From Prunus persica (Eukaryota; Streptophyta; Magnoliopsida; Rosales; Rosaceae), in contig NC_034011.1 in the NCBI RefSeq assembly GCF_000346465.2, positions 19,261,928 through 19,325,927 of the forward strand: a DNA stretch of 64,000 nt. The letters are read 5' to 3'. The first letter of the stretch is position 1. Each line of letters starts with the position of its first letter. The position numbers were made by a program, and so were the translations under genes. This document shows positions 12,620-22,260 of this stretch, one piece after another. The notes under the pieces were generated by a model. It ran no database searches and had not been told where the DNA came from. It saw nothing but the letters and a program-made list of their open reading frames with translations.

Positions 12620-13415
12620 GTCAGCTCAGCCCCTTACCCCAGTAGATTTTGGACCGCGCCGCCACAACGGTGGTACCCCGGAGCTTCCCCGCCGTCACCG
12701 TCGAGCCAGCCGCCCTAATTTCCTCGGTTTTCACCGAATCTGCGCCGCCATTGTTCTCTTTCCTCCGGCGACCAAATCTGACACCTGAGGTATGGTTTGT
12801 GTCCTATTTTTGATGCTTTAGCTGATGGTTGGGTAGGATTTCTGAAATTGTTGCAATAGGGCAGTGGATTGGAAACCCTAAGTTTCGGCCGGTTTTTGAA
12901 TTTCAATTCCGGCCATTTCTGGCCATTTTTCAGGGTAGGTCCGAGAACAAAAGTGGCTCCAATTGATGTTTTGAACCTAGGGTAGGAACCTTGGCCCTTA
13001 GTTTTTAGAATTTTCCGGCGATTGGTATCGCTTTGGACACCTACGCGCTACCTGCCCGTGTGGTGGCGCGTGGGTGACTATAGCAGTCATGCATTGGGTC
13101 CCAGTGCAATCCCCTAGTTGTCACAAGCGCGTAGGTATTTTCGGATTGGGATTTGGTTACCGTTTGAGTCTCGAACGAATTTTGGCTATTGTGCGATTTC
13201 CGGGTTTGTTATGTTCGGACCGTTGGATCGTACTCAAACTCACGTATAGTGTACCTTGTATTTCTAGGATCGTCTAGGATTCGACGGATCGTGGATCGGA
13301 GTCCCGGATACTCCGAACTCACAAACCCTAGGTCAAGAATCTTAATAAAGTTGTGTGTGCTTTCAAATATTCGTATATTTTATTAATTTGTATGTGTATT
13401 AATGAAATTGTGCAG
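12501..13415 (+). other. 5' leader of the second CACTA-1 gene, with a (CT)n microsatellite
   Basis: A pure CT run at about 12559-12617 is followed by sequence with the look of a 5' UTR and intron (TGACACCTGAGGTATGG near 12780; splice acceptor TGCAG at 13411-13415 just before the ATG). The block 12640-13340 is clearly homologous to the minus strand of 38040-38600, inside an unrelated 2.6-kb element; for example CGTTGGATCGT and TGTCACAAG.GCGTAGG occur in the same order in both. Confidence 0.6.
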
Positions 13416-15260
13416 ATGCCAGACCTGATTAGACGTCGTAGGGCGGTGACGACTACGCGGAGTTCGGAGCCCCCGGCTCAGCCGACATCTGCTGCCACTA
13501 CGCCAGCACTGATGAACCACTTGGCAGTTGGTCCCGCGGGGTCCCAGGCGCCTGCTTCATCAGCTTCATCAGTGGTGCAGCCTGTTAGCGCCAGGCGGCG
13601 TCATCGGCCCGCCAGCACCACTGACACCACATCCACTGATGCGTCGGGGTCACAACCAGGTATAGATTTCCTTAAACTCCAGTTATTTTTATTTTTGTTT
13701 TTGTTTTTGTTTTTGTTTTTGTGTGTGTGCGTATTTTATAGTTAAATTTGTTATTTATTTAACATTCATGTCATCTTTCTTTGCAGCCAAGAAGAAAATC
13801 CGAGGGCCGTGTCAGCAATTGAAGACGGCGAAGGTCACCCGGGTGATCAAGAGTCGTATCAACATCGGATACGACGAGCGATATCGGGCTGCACCGACGG
13901 CGGAGTTGCATAGCTCCTTGGCCCACGACATTGGTCATGTCATTCGGAGCCATTGCCCGATGAAATGGAAGTCTTGGAAGGTGATGCCTGACGAGACCAA
14001 GACGGAGGTTCGCGGCCAGTTGTTGGTATGTAGGCCTTTTAATTCTTTTTCTTTCAAACGTTATATTTCTATTATTTAAATGTATGTAATTAATTTATTG
14101 CAGACGAACTACAACTTGGAGGACCTGGACGACGAGTCGTTGGCGTACATCAACAGACTCTTCTCTGAGAGGTACAAACAATGGAAGAGCGACTTGCACC
14201 ACTATTTTGAGGCGTTTGATGATCCGCAAGTCGCTCTTCAGGAGGGTTGCCCGGAGGAGCTTGAGGGGCGGGAGGATAGTTGGGCGTGGCTCTGCGCTCA
14301 TTTTCAGACGCCCGCTTTTGTTGTAATTTTTTATATTTAATTTCAATTTCTTACTAATGTTTATATTTTTCTTACTAATGTTTTTTTAATTTTTTATATT
14401 TAATTTCAATTTCAACTAATACGTTTTATTTTTTGTATAACAGAATAAAGCCAAAGTCAATAAGGGCAATAGGAAGAAGAAGACTCTTCTCCATCATTCG
14501 GGTTCCAGGCCCTTCTCCTATAGGATGGATGCACGGCGGCAGGTAATAATAAAATAATTTTTATTTAATTTTTAATATTTCATTATTCTTAATTTATTTT
14601 TTTGTACTAATATTTTTCTTCTCTTGTTCAATTTAGGGGGGGTCCAAATTCCCAGAGATCGACGTCTTTGGCGACGTTTATGTTCGACCTGGGAATGAGT
14701 TGGCCGAGTCCCTTCATGTAAGTATTATTTAATTTTAATTCTTATGTTACGCATTCAATTTTAAAGGTTATTATATGAATGTTTTAATTTATATTTTATG
14801 TTATGCTAAACAGACGACGATGGTGGAGAGGAGCAGCACAGGTGGCCACTTTTTAGAGTCAGATGTCGGTCATTCTGCAGTCCCTCGCACAGTCCGGCAT
14901 TCTAGTCCGGGTTTCAGATCNNNNNNNNNNNNNNNNNNNNNNNNNNNNNNNNNNNNNNNNNNNNNNNNNNNNNNNNNNNNNNNNNNNNNNNNNNNNNNNN
15001 NNNNNNNNNNNNNNNNNNNNNNNNNNNNNNNNNNNNNNNNNNNNNNNNNNNNNNNNNNNNNGCCACTCTTCAGAGTCAGATGTCGGTCATTCTGCAGTCC
15101 CTCGCACAGTCCGGGCATTCTAGTCCCGCATTTTGATGCGCCGACCTCCGAGCCCATCCATCCCGAGCATCCCCACCAGACGACGGCCCCTGTAGACCCC
15201 CAGACCTCTGAACCGCATGTGCCAGACGACAATGTAGATTTTGGAACATTATTTGATTAG
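13416..15260 (+). CDS. Second CACTA transposase-like protein (Transposase_24, TNPA-like)
   Basis: Predicted exons are 13416-13659, 13787-14025, 14104-14322, 14444-14542, 14637-14717 and 14814-15260. All junctions are GT-AG and all phases agree. The protein has a Pro/Ala/Ser/Thr-rich N-terminus, then a basic KKKIRGP segment, a conserved block with YDERYRAAP and MKWKSWKVMPDETK, then SLAYINRLFSERYKQWKSDLH and WAWLCAHFQTPAF, as in the plant Ptta/En/Spm family (Pfam Transposase_24). In this class the partner protein binds the subterminal motifs. No stop breaks it, but 141 N (14921-15061) lie in the last exon and the flanks of the gap repeat each other, so the true 3' part is uncertain. Unlike the TNP2 gene it looks open. 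Confidence 0.75.
14921..15061. other. Assembly gap (141 N)
   Basis: About 70 bp on each side are nearly the same (CAGAGTCAGATGTCGGTCAT and CTGCAGTCCCTCGCACAGTC occur on both sides). The gap therefore sits in a tandem duplication or is a mis-joined overlap. Confidence 0.95.
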
Positions 15261-15454
15261 TTTTTTTTATTTTCGTAATTATTTTTTAAATATTTCTCTT
15301 GCAGCATACATTTATTTTATATAATAGATTTGTTCTTTACAATTCATTTTTTTAATGGAATTTCATTTTACTACCCAAAAAAAAAAACCAATTTTATTTT
15401 TTTATAAAATAAAACAAAAGTAATATTAAAATTATATATTAATTATATATATTA
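15261..15454. other. AT-rich 3' region of the TNPA-like gene
   Basis: Likely 3' UTR and spacer. No further coding sequence is seen before the right subterminal array. Confidence 0.4.
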
Positions 15455-15982
15455 ATTTTGCGCGACGAAATCTTTCTCGTCGCGCAAATTTATATATTAC
15501 GAAAGAAAAATGATTCATTTTTTTTAATTACATATAATTATTCTTGCGCGACGAACATTTTCGTCGCTAAAAAAAGATTTGCGCGACAACAGTTTTTCGT
15601 CTCGCAAAATTTTGCGGCACGTATCGCGCGACAACATTGTTTCGTCGCGCAATACGTGTAGACATGAATTGCTCGACGAAGAACTCTTGGTGCCGCAAAT
15701 GTCTACGAGACGTATTGCGCGACGAATATTATTCGCCGTGCATTGTTGTGGCGACGAACCTTCTTTCGTCGCACATAAGTTTGTGCGACGAACTGTTTCG
15801 TCGTCTCTGAACCTTTTGTGTAATGACGGTTAACCGTCGCACAAATTTGCGCGACGAGTGATACAATCGGTCGCGCAAAATCTTTCTTCATGATCTTTGC
15901 GCGACAGATTACGCGCGACGAATTTTCTGTCGCGTTTGAGTTCGTGCGACTAAATGTAACTCTGCGCGACGAAATTGGATTC
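15455..15982. repeat. Right subterminal motif array of CACTA-1
   Basis: Dense GCGCGACGA-type motifs in both orientations, mirror-like to the left array at 5564-6250. Reading frames within it are repeat artefacts. Confidence 0.75.
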
Positions 15983-16010
15983 GTCACGCAAATCGTAAAA
16001 TGTAGTAGTG
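15983..16010 (-). repeat. CACTA-1 right terminal inverted repeat
   Basis: The complement begins CACTACTACATTTTACG and continues ATTTGCGTGAC. It is followed by ATC (16011-16013), the target duplication. Confidence 0.85.
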
Positions 16011-16058
16011 ATCCTATTTCAACCCTTTAATTATTAGTGTTTAATGGGTTATATCAAC

Positions 16059-16748
16059 CCTTTCTCCCAAAAAACCCTAGCCCTATTTCTCCCAAAAAAC
16101 ACTCTTAGAGCATTTTCCATTTTGAGGGAGGAGGAAGCCATTGTTCTTCCCCCCTCTCCCGTCTTATCTTCCTCCTTTCACCTTTTCCCCCATTTTCAGA
16201 GACAAAGGGTTTTCCCTATTTGTCTTAGTTTTGTTATGATTTTCATCCAACCATTATAGGCGGCTGCGGCTTAGCGTCGGATCTTCACCTGCATTTCGGC
16301 CTCGGATCTCCACCACCATCTTTTTTGCAATTTCTTTATGTTTGGAATAAGTTGCAGAGACTCTTTGGGTTCTCTGTGTTGTTTTCGCCTCTTCTTTTAT
16401 GAGAGTTTTTCATCTCTCCTTTGTGAGAGCTTTTCATCTCTCCTTTGTGAGAGCTTTTCATCTCTCCTTTGTGAGAGTTTTATTTGTATTGTTATGGCTT
16501 GATTTTTTCAAGCTTTATCTTTTTTTTATTATTCTAAGTTTGCAATCTTAGTTGGGATGCCTATGCCAGAGCTTCTTCGATCCTGCCTGATCGTTAGTGG
16601 AAACACACCATATTGTCTTAATTTTGATATTAGACTGCTCCGTTATTGTAATGGCCCTTTTGTGGCTAGTTTGTATTGGCCCTTTGTGGCTAGTGGCTTT
16701 TTTGACTGAATTATGAACGCAATCATAGAATTTCTCCACAAAAAAAAA
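16059..16748 (+). mobile_element. Retroposed polyA sequence (LINE-derived or processed copy)
   Basis: This 690-bp insertion is flanked by a perfect 12-bp direct repeat GGTTATATCAAC (16047-16058 and 16749-16760) and ends in a short polyA run (from about 16738), the signature of LINE-type retroposition. It starts with CCCAAAAAACCCTAGCCC, like a plant transcript leader, and contains three copies of GAGAGCTTTTCATCTCTCC. I see no protein match. The paralogous flank near 50580 lacks it. Confidence 0.85.
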
Positions 16749-16760
16749 GGTTATATCAAC

Positions 16761-17063
16761 TATTGACCAAAAAACAAAAATATAAACGGGTCAATTTTGC
16801 GTTAATTTCAAGACGGGTTATATCACAAAGTGCTACCTGTAATTGGAATAACCGAAACTGATTAACAAAAAGCAACTATAAAAGAAACAAATGTTTTTCC
16901 TATTACTCTTGGAGATGCTTGTAGCTGGCAATCACAGCTCAAAAACCGAACACTTAAAAGCACTGAACAAAGGCCAAGACGTGGTTACGTGCTCTTCATA
17001 TTACTTCCCCAGTTTCAGATTAAAATTGCAGTAGATACATAAATATAGTGTTGAAGGGGAAGA
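16761..17063 (+). promoter_or_regulatory. Immediate upstream region of fusion gene 1
   Basis: The sequence is shared with 50655-51009 upstream of gene 2, including TTGCAGTAGATACATAAATATAGTGTTGAAGGGG right before the ATG in both copies (given here in part). No TATA box could be fixed. Transcription start and promoter are therefore inferred from position only. Confidence 0.4.
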
Positions 17064-18373
17064 ATGGCTGGGGATGTTGCTCAATTTCTCCAGAAAAAGT
17101 TCCTGGCATCTCTTAGGGACACAGAGTTTGAATTATCAGGTGCTGTTCTCATTTCTTACTTGCGAGCAATCAAAGATATTGTAATAGATATAGATACGCG
17201 AAGACTTACGAAAGATTACTGCCGTCGCTTTATCTATGTGCTCCTGGACCTCACCGACGCATTCACCAAGTGCCAGGTCTTCTCACATGAGTGGAAGAAG
17301 CATAGTCATCACAGGACTCATTTAGTAGTCTTCAACCATTTGAGTTTGAGGAAGATTTGTTTCGTGCGGAAGATGAAGAAGCGGCTGGCTGCAATAAAAC
17401 GCATCTTCGAGGATGAGTTTATGAAAAAGGAAGAAACAATTTATAACTTGAGGGAATCATCAAGTCGTCCTGATCCTGAAGAGAATTTGGAGAGCGAACT
17501 ACCTGTATTAATACATCGCGGTCGAAAATTTGAGGCTGAAGGTGTGGGATTTGATGAGAAATTACGGAAGATTGGGAACTTTCTTTTAAAATCATCGCCA
17601 TCGTCAGGTGCTGGATTTGCGGCAGTTGGGATACAGGGCATGGCAGGCGCCGGTAAGACCACTCTGGTGCGCGAGTTTTTGAGTTGGTGGGTACTGCAAG
17701 GTGAATTTTCTCCTATAATTTGGTTATGCTTGTCGAATATAATCAAAGAAAATAAACAAGTAGAAGAGGAAATTGAGGTCAGCATTGTGAAATGTATGCT
17801 TAGTAAGCTGGACCATGATGCCGTTGTCGATGGAGATGGCATCATCCAGGAGGAGGAAAAGACAGTAAGTAGTGATAATAATAAGTCTGGTCATCTCCTT
17901 GCTGCGCTCTTGGAAAGGCTCAACCAAGGTTTATCAGATAAAAGGTATTTGATTGTGTTGGATGATGTGTGGCACATGAACGATTTCTACTCGGATTTAG
18001 GACATAGGGAACAACTACTTGAGGTTCAGGAAGGTGATAAGAAAGTTGGGGATCGCTTGTCGCACGGATTGCCTAAGGGTAGTGGTGGTGCGGTCATTGT
18101 CACTAGTAGGATATCGGAAGTGGTTGAAGCTATGGTGGTACCGGCGGAGGGGTCAGATCAACATTATAACAGCTTGATTATTCCTCTTGAGCCTTTGGAC
18201 AGAGAAAGGTGCTGGGATATATTTAAGTACACTGTTTTTGGTTATCTTCCTGATTTTGAATATCAACAACATTTGGAAAAGGTTGAGAGTGAAATTAAGG
18301 ATCTATGTTATGGTCTACCATTGGCCGCTAGGACACTCGCAGAAATCATGTCCCAAAACTCCCAAAATTTAGG
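17064..18373 (+). CDS. Fusion gene 1, exon 1: NB-ARC ATPase part
   Basis: This large exon encodes about 437 residues of a short NB-ARC protein, the STAND-type nucleotide-binding switch of plant immune receptors. Visible motifs are the P-loop GMAGAGKTTL (about residues 192-201), kinase-2 YLIVLDDVW (about 295-303), RNBS-B GGAVIVTSR, and GLPLA (about 417-421). The first 160 residues are basic and helical, with no TIR and no EDVID motif. There is no RNBS-D, MHD or LRR after GLPLA. From memory the closest type is Arabidopsis At5g45490/At5g45440. The start has GGGGAAGAATGGC context, identical in gene 2. The exon ends at a GG|GTATTA donor, in phase with the exon at 18481, which is DGK-like. Reading on without splicing hits a stop at 18465. 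Confidence 0.9.
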
Positions 18374-18480
18374 GTATTATTCTCAACTTAATTATACATA
18401 CAGTAGTATACTTTACTTACTCCCTTATTTTGGTATCGTCTTTCGAATTATTTACGTACCAATATGAATATCCCATGCAG

Positions 18481-20502
18481 GAGGACTTCTCCGCCCTACC
18501 GCAAATCTGAGGAGTTGCTTCAATTACCTGATTCCTTCTTCGGTATCCCAATGTTGGTGTTTATTGATATTCTAGAAGGAAGAGAACTCTTTGGGAAATT
18601 TTGCGACCTCCTTACTGAAGAGCAGGTATTATGTGAAATGAAATTTTAACATAGTTTATGTATAATTAAAGCTCTGATTAACATGCATGGATTTGATTAA
18701 AGTTTGTTGTAAATATAATATTGTATTGTTTTCCTTTATTTTCTAGGTTTTTGGTGCACAACTGAATAGAGGATACACGAGTGATAATCCTGAGAGGGTG
18801 CTAAAGGATGTTTATGGTACTCTAGAAAAGCTTAAGCAAAAAGGTTATTATGGTCTTGCTTCTGAAATTCAAAGGAAGATGAGAATTATAGTGAGTAACA
18901 TGTTAAATTAATACGGTTTGCTAAAGCGTAGTCTATACTTTTCTAAATAACATTTTTAATATCTCTTTTTAATTTGATATTATATATCTCAGGTTGTTGG
19001 CAGGGATGAGTTTGTAAATTGGATTTTGGGAGTTATCTGTGATCTTAAATTGCCAGAGTCACCCTCCATTGCTCCGGTACCACCGCCGACTTTAGAAGAC
19101 CAACACCAATGTGGAATCGCTGCTTCGTTTGGATGGGTGGGACGTTTAGCATTTATATTTAATTCTTTTTAATTGGCAACTATTTAATATTGAAACGTTT
19201 TGTTAAAAATAAATCAATGAATACATAAATATGTAACACAAACCATACACGAATAACAATATTAAACAATGATAATATATACCTAAAACAATATTGATTA
19301 GGCAATTGTATATTGGAAAATTATGGTGTTACATGCCAAATATAATTTACCTACATATCTAATACAAGATAGGTAAATAGATAAATACATACTTCTGTTT
19401 AAAAACAGGTTACAATAATTTACCTACATATTAGATAGATAATTCGAAGAAATTATAAATTTGTATTGGGTACATTATTCTATTATTTCATAATAGGTAC
19501 AATTTTCATAAATTAAAAAAAAAGAAAAAAAAAAGAATGATGATAATTAGATGATAAATAAATAATTTGTGTAAGGCACATAGGAATTTTTGTGTGGTGT
19601 ACCCCTAATAGGCACTAACGTTTAATACTTTATTTAATTTATGCATTTTGCCTTGACTATTTCCAGAAGGACATTTCAAATATATCACCGCTGCGATCGT
19701 TCCTTGTTGACGTAGCACTGACAAAATCGATGAGAACTGATAGGTATTCGATCAAGATGTCGTATGACTAACTCTTTAATATCTATATGTATTTTTTTAT
19801 TTTATAAATATAAGTGATAGTATAAATTTTTTTTATTGAAAAAAAAAAAAAAGTTTCTCATACACTCATTAATTACTAATTAGGTGCCATGAGAGTTTGA
19901 ACATAAGACCATTGGTATGAAAATGAATGTCATTTTTCCACTAGACCTCATTGACAATTATATATATATGTACTTAATTATATATGTTCATACTATATCT
20001 TTTTAGTTTACATTGAAGTTAACTTTTAATAGTAAGATAACAAGAATTAATGGGTAAATTAATCTGCATTAATCTTATTTATTCTTTTATTGAATTTTCA
20101 GCTGGCATTGTCTCATTAGGATGAAACCACATTCTTCTTTAAAGTACCGATTACCATGTTATTTGCATGAGGTTGGAGATGTGGGAAAAGCGGTAAGAAT
20201 TGCTCCTGTTTTTATTTTTTCTTTCATAGTCTCCAATCTCCATTCTCAATGGACCTATCACTTCACTTTTATGATATATATTCTATATTATCAAACGAAT
20301 GAAAACCTTGAGTAGTGAATATATGGATGATCATGATCTCCCTTTTCTTGCAATTAATTAGTGTCTTCATTCATTCTTATATATCTCTCCTTCCTTATTA
20401 CCACTTCTTATCTTAAGATAATATTAATTCCTCAGTTCTTATACATTTCTTAGGATAATCCAACATTCTACGGACGATTTTGGTCCCACTTCAAGTTGGC
20501 TG
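18481..20502 (+). CDS. Fusion gene 1, exons 2-7: diacylglycerol-kinase-like catalytic part
   Basis: Exons are 18481-18625, 18747-18890, 18993-19136, 19667-19743, 20102-20192 and 20454-20502. All are GT-AG and in frame with exon 1. The residues follow plant DGKs: PMLVFID..., LTEEQVFG, VLKDVYGTLEKLKQKG, EIQRKMRII, NWILGVICDLKLP, AASFGW, SFLVDVALTKSMRTDSWHCLIRM and YGRFWSHFKL. Active DGKs have GGDGT where this copy reads VGRDEF, and a glycine-rich GTGN loop where it reads PPTLEDQHQ. The catalytic site is therefore gone. DGKs phosphorylate diacylglycerol to phosphatidic acid, a plant defence signal; this copy is more likely a non-catalytic domain. Exon 7 ends in phase 1, and the next recognisable exon does not fit that phase. 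Confidence 0.82.
19852..19960 (-). mobile_element. SINE-like element in intron 5 of fusion gene 1
   Basis: It contains GGTGCCATGAGAGTTTGAAC and TTTTTCCACTAGACCTCATTG, the same order as the SINE at 1141-1262. A copy in the matching intron of gene 2 (54140-54250) shows it was present before the duplication. Confidence 0.55.
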
Positions 20503-21293
20503 GTAAAGAATTTCATCCTTGTTTAAACTTTAATTTCTTTTCTTCGTTACATGCCCAAATTCAATTGAATTTTTTATTTTATACGTCTGTTATCATTTCA
20601 TTTCCATATTTTTCATGCATTAATTAATGACCCAGGATCAAATGGACACATTTTTTAAACACTTTTTGACACACACAATAGAATGTTGGATTTTAGCAAT
20701 TTGGATGGCTCAAATTTCATCTCACTTACATCTAGTTTTATAAACATGACTCAAAGTTTCATTCAAAGTTTCATAATTCTCTAACAGTTTCTATTGTTTT
20801 TATTCATATTTTCATCGGAATTTCTACATTTGGGGACTACTAATATTTCCGAAATGGCCGATATTTAAGCCTTCAACTATAGTTCAAGGTATTTATTGGC
20901 AGAGCTTCATGCTTTCATCCAAGCTAAATTAATCATCACGTTGTTATAAATAACCCTGTATGCATATGAAATTACTAATTATAGGTATCCAATCTTGGTA
21001 ATTTGATATTAAATAATATAGGCTTATTTTCACAAAAGGTCTTTGAGGTTCACGAAATTATCATCTTTGGTCTTTTATGTTTTTTGTGACATGGTTAGTC
21101 CTTAAGGTTACTCGCATACATAGAGAAGAAAATAACAATCCTCCTGTACTACAAGAATTTTGTTGTTACAGAAGTTCCTTATGCGATGGAGATCCTACTT
21201 TTTAGGGATTTCTGGAACTCGTATGTTATTTTTCCTTATACAAGAATTTTGTGTCTGATCCACCAGCTGTTTTATATTTATTTAATTTTAGCT

Positions 21294-21393
21294 NNNNNNN
21301 NNNNNNNNNNNNNNNNNNNNNNNNNNNNNNNNNNNNNNNNNNNNNNNNNNNNNNNNNNNNNNNNNNNNNNNNNNNNNNNNNNNNNNNNNNNNN
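21294..21393. other. Assembly gap (100 N)
   Basis: Exactly 100 N, a common placeholder for a gap of unknown length. It sits inside the long intron of fusion gene 1. Confidence 0.95.
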
Positions 21394-21467
21394 ATAATTA
21401 AAGGGTATTTTAGAAATAATGGTGGGTGGAAAGATAGGATTGTGTTTTTTTTTAAAAGAATAATGCT

Positions 21468-21650
21468 ACTGTTACCACATTTGTATACCACATTCCCATA
21501 CCACTTATGTGACAGATGAGGTGGAGAACCACATCAATTAAAATTAATTTAGCATTTTCTTTTCTTTTACGATTTATTGACACTTTTTAATTGATGTGGC
21601 TGTCCACTTCATGTGCAACACAAGGTGGTATGAGAATGTGGTATACAAAC
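21468..21650. mobile_element. Fold-back MITE
   Basis: Inverted flanks: TAATGCTACTGTTACCACAT with TTGTATACCACATTC on the left, and GAATGTGGTATACAAA on the right. It is related to the better preserved element at 55883-56097, but in the opposite internal orientation (AATTGATGTGG sides exchanged). Confidence 0.6.
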
Positions 21651-22260
21651 CATAAAATTATTAAATTCTGAAACAGAGGATCAAGAACCATAGAAAGCAA
21701 AAACACATTCTTTCCCTTTGAACAAATTAATTTCAAACCATAAAATTATTAAATTCTGAAATTTTGATGTAAATAGAAGGAATTATCTTACCATTATCAA
21801 TTCGAAATTTAAAACAATAATTGATCAAGTACTCAAATTGGAAAACATTCCAACAAGTACTAACAAGTATATCTCAAAACATGTCATTAAGTTTTAATTT
21901 TTTTTTTAAAGGAAAAAAAAAAGGCAGACTCATAAATGATTAAAAAATTTAAAAACTGACCAAAAAAAATCCCAAATCTATGTTTTATTGAATTTTTATT
22001 TTTTAAATATTTTCAAAATATTTTTTATTTAGATCCACATGGCATGCTATTATTGGACACATGGCTCCACATACATGCCATATAATCAATTTAACAGAAT
22101 TTTTATGGAATCTCACAATAGGGACCAATTTTATATACGCGGGGTAATTTCGTTAAATATCAAATGGGATAATTTCGTAAACCTCAGAGAACATTTGTGA
22201 ATATATAAGGCAACTACATATTCTTCTTCTAGTACTTTATACTTTTGTTTTCCCTAACAG

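Larger units (their letters stand above)
5537..16010 (+). mobile_element. CACTA (En/Spm) DNA transposon, complete, 10.5 kb
   Basis: The ends are inverted repeats of about 28 bp: the left begins CACCACTACGTTTTAC (5537-) and the complement of the right begins CACTACTACATTTTAC (16010 leftwards). The 3-bp target duplication is ATC on both sides (5534-5536 and 16011-16013), as expected for CACTA elements. The paralogous flank near 50540 reads straight through the site (TTTCATCCTATTTCGACC), which is a preserved empty site. Inside are subterminal arrays of GCGCGACGA-type motifs, a broken TNP2 transposase, a second transposase-like gene and an assembly gap. Confidence 0.93.
20503..22260 (+). other. 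Long intron-like region of fusion gene 1 between DGK-like exons 7 and 8
   Basis: Plant DGKs have a segment here with a conserved GMDAQV motif and about 50-60 further residues. I could not find it in this stretch. The assembly gap at 21294-21393 could hide it, but the matching gap-free region of gene 2 (54754-56736) also lacks it. The stretch is AT-rich and holds a MITE-like palindrome near 21468-21650. Confidence 0.5.

Noticed and set aside
12360..12788. 142-residue frame across the CT microsatellite
   Set aside because: The Ser/Leu run is a (CT)n translation and the frame overlaps a motif array and a leader.
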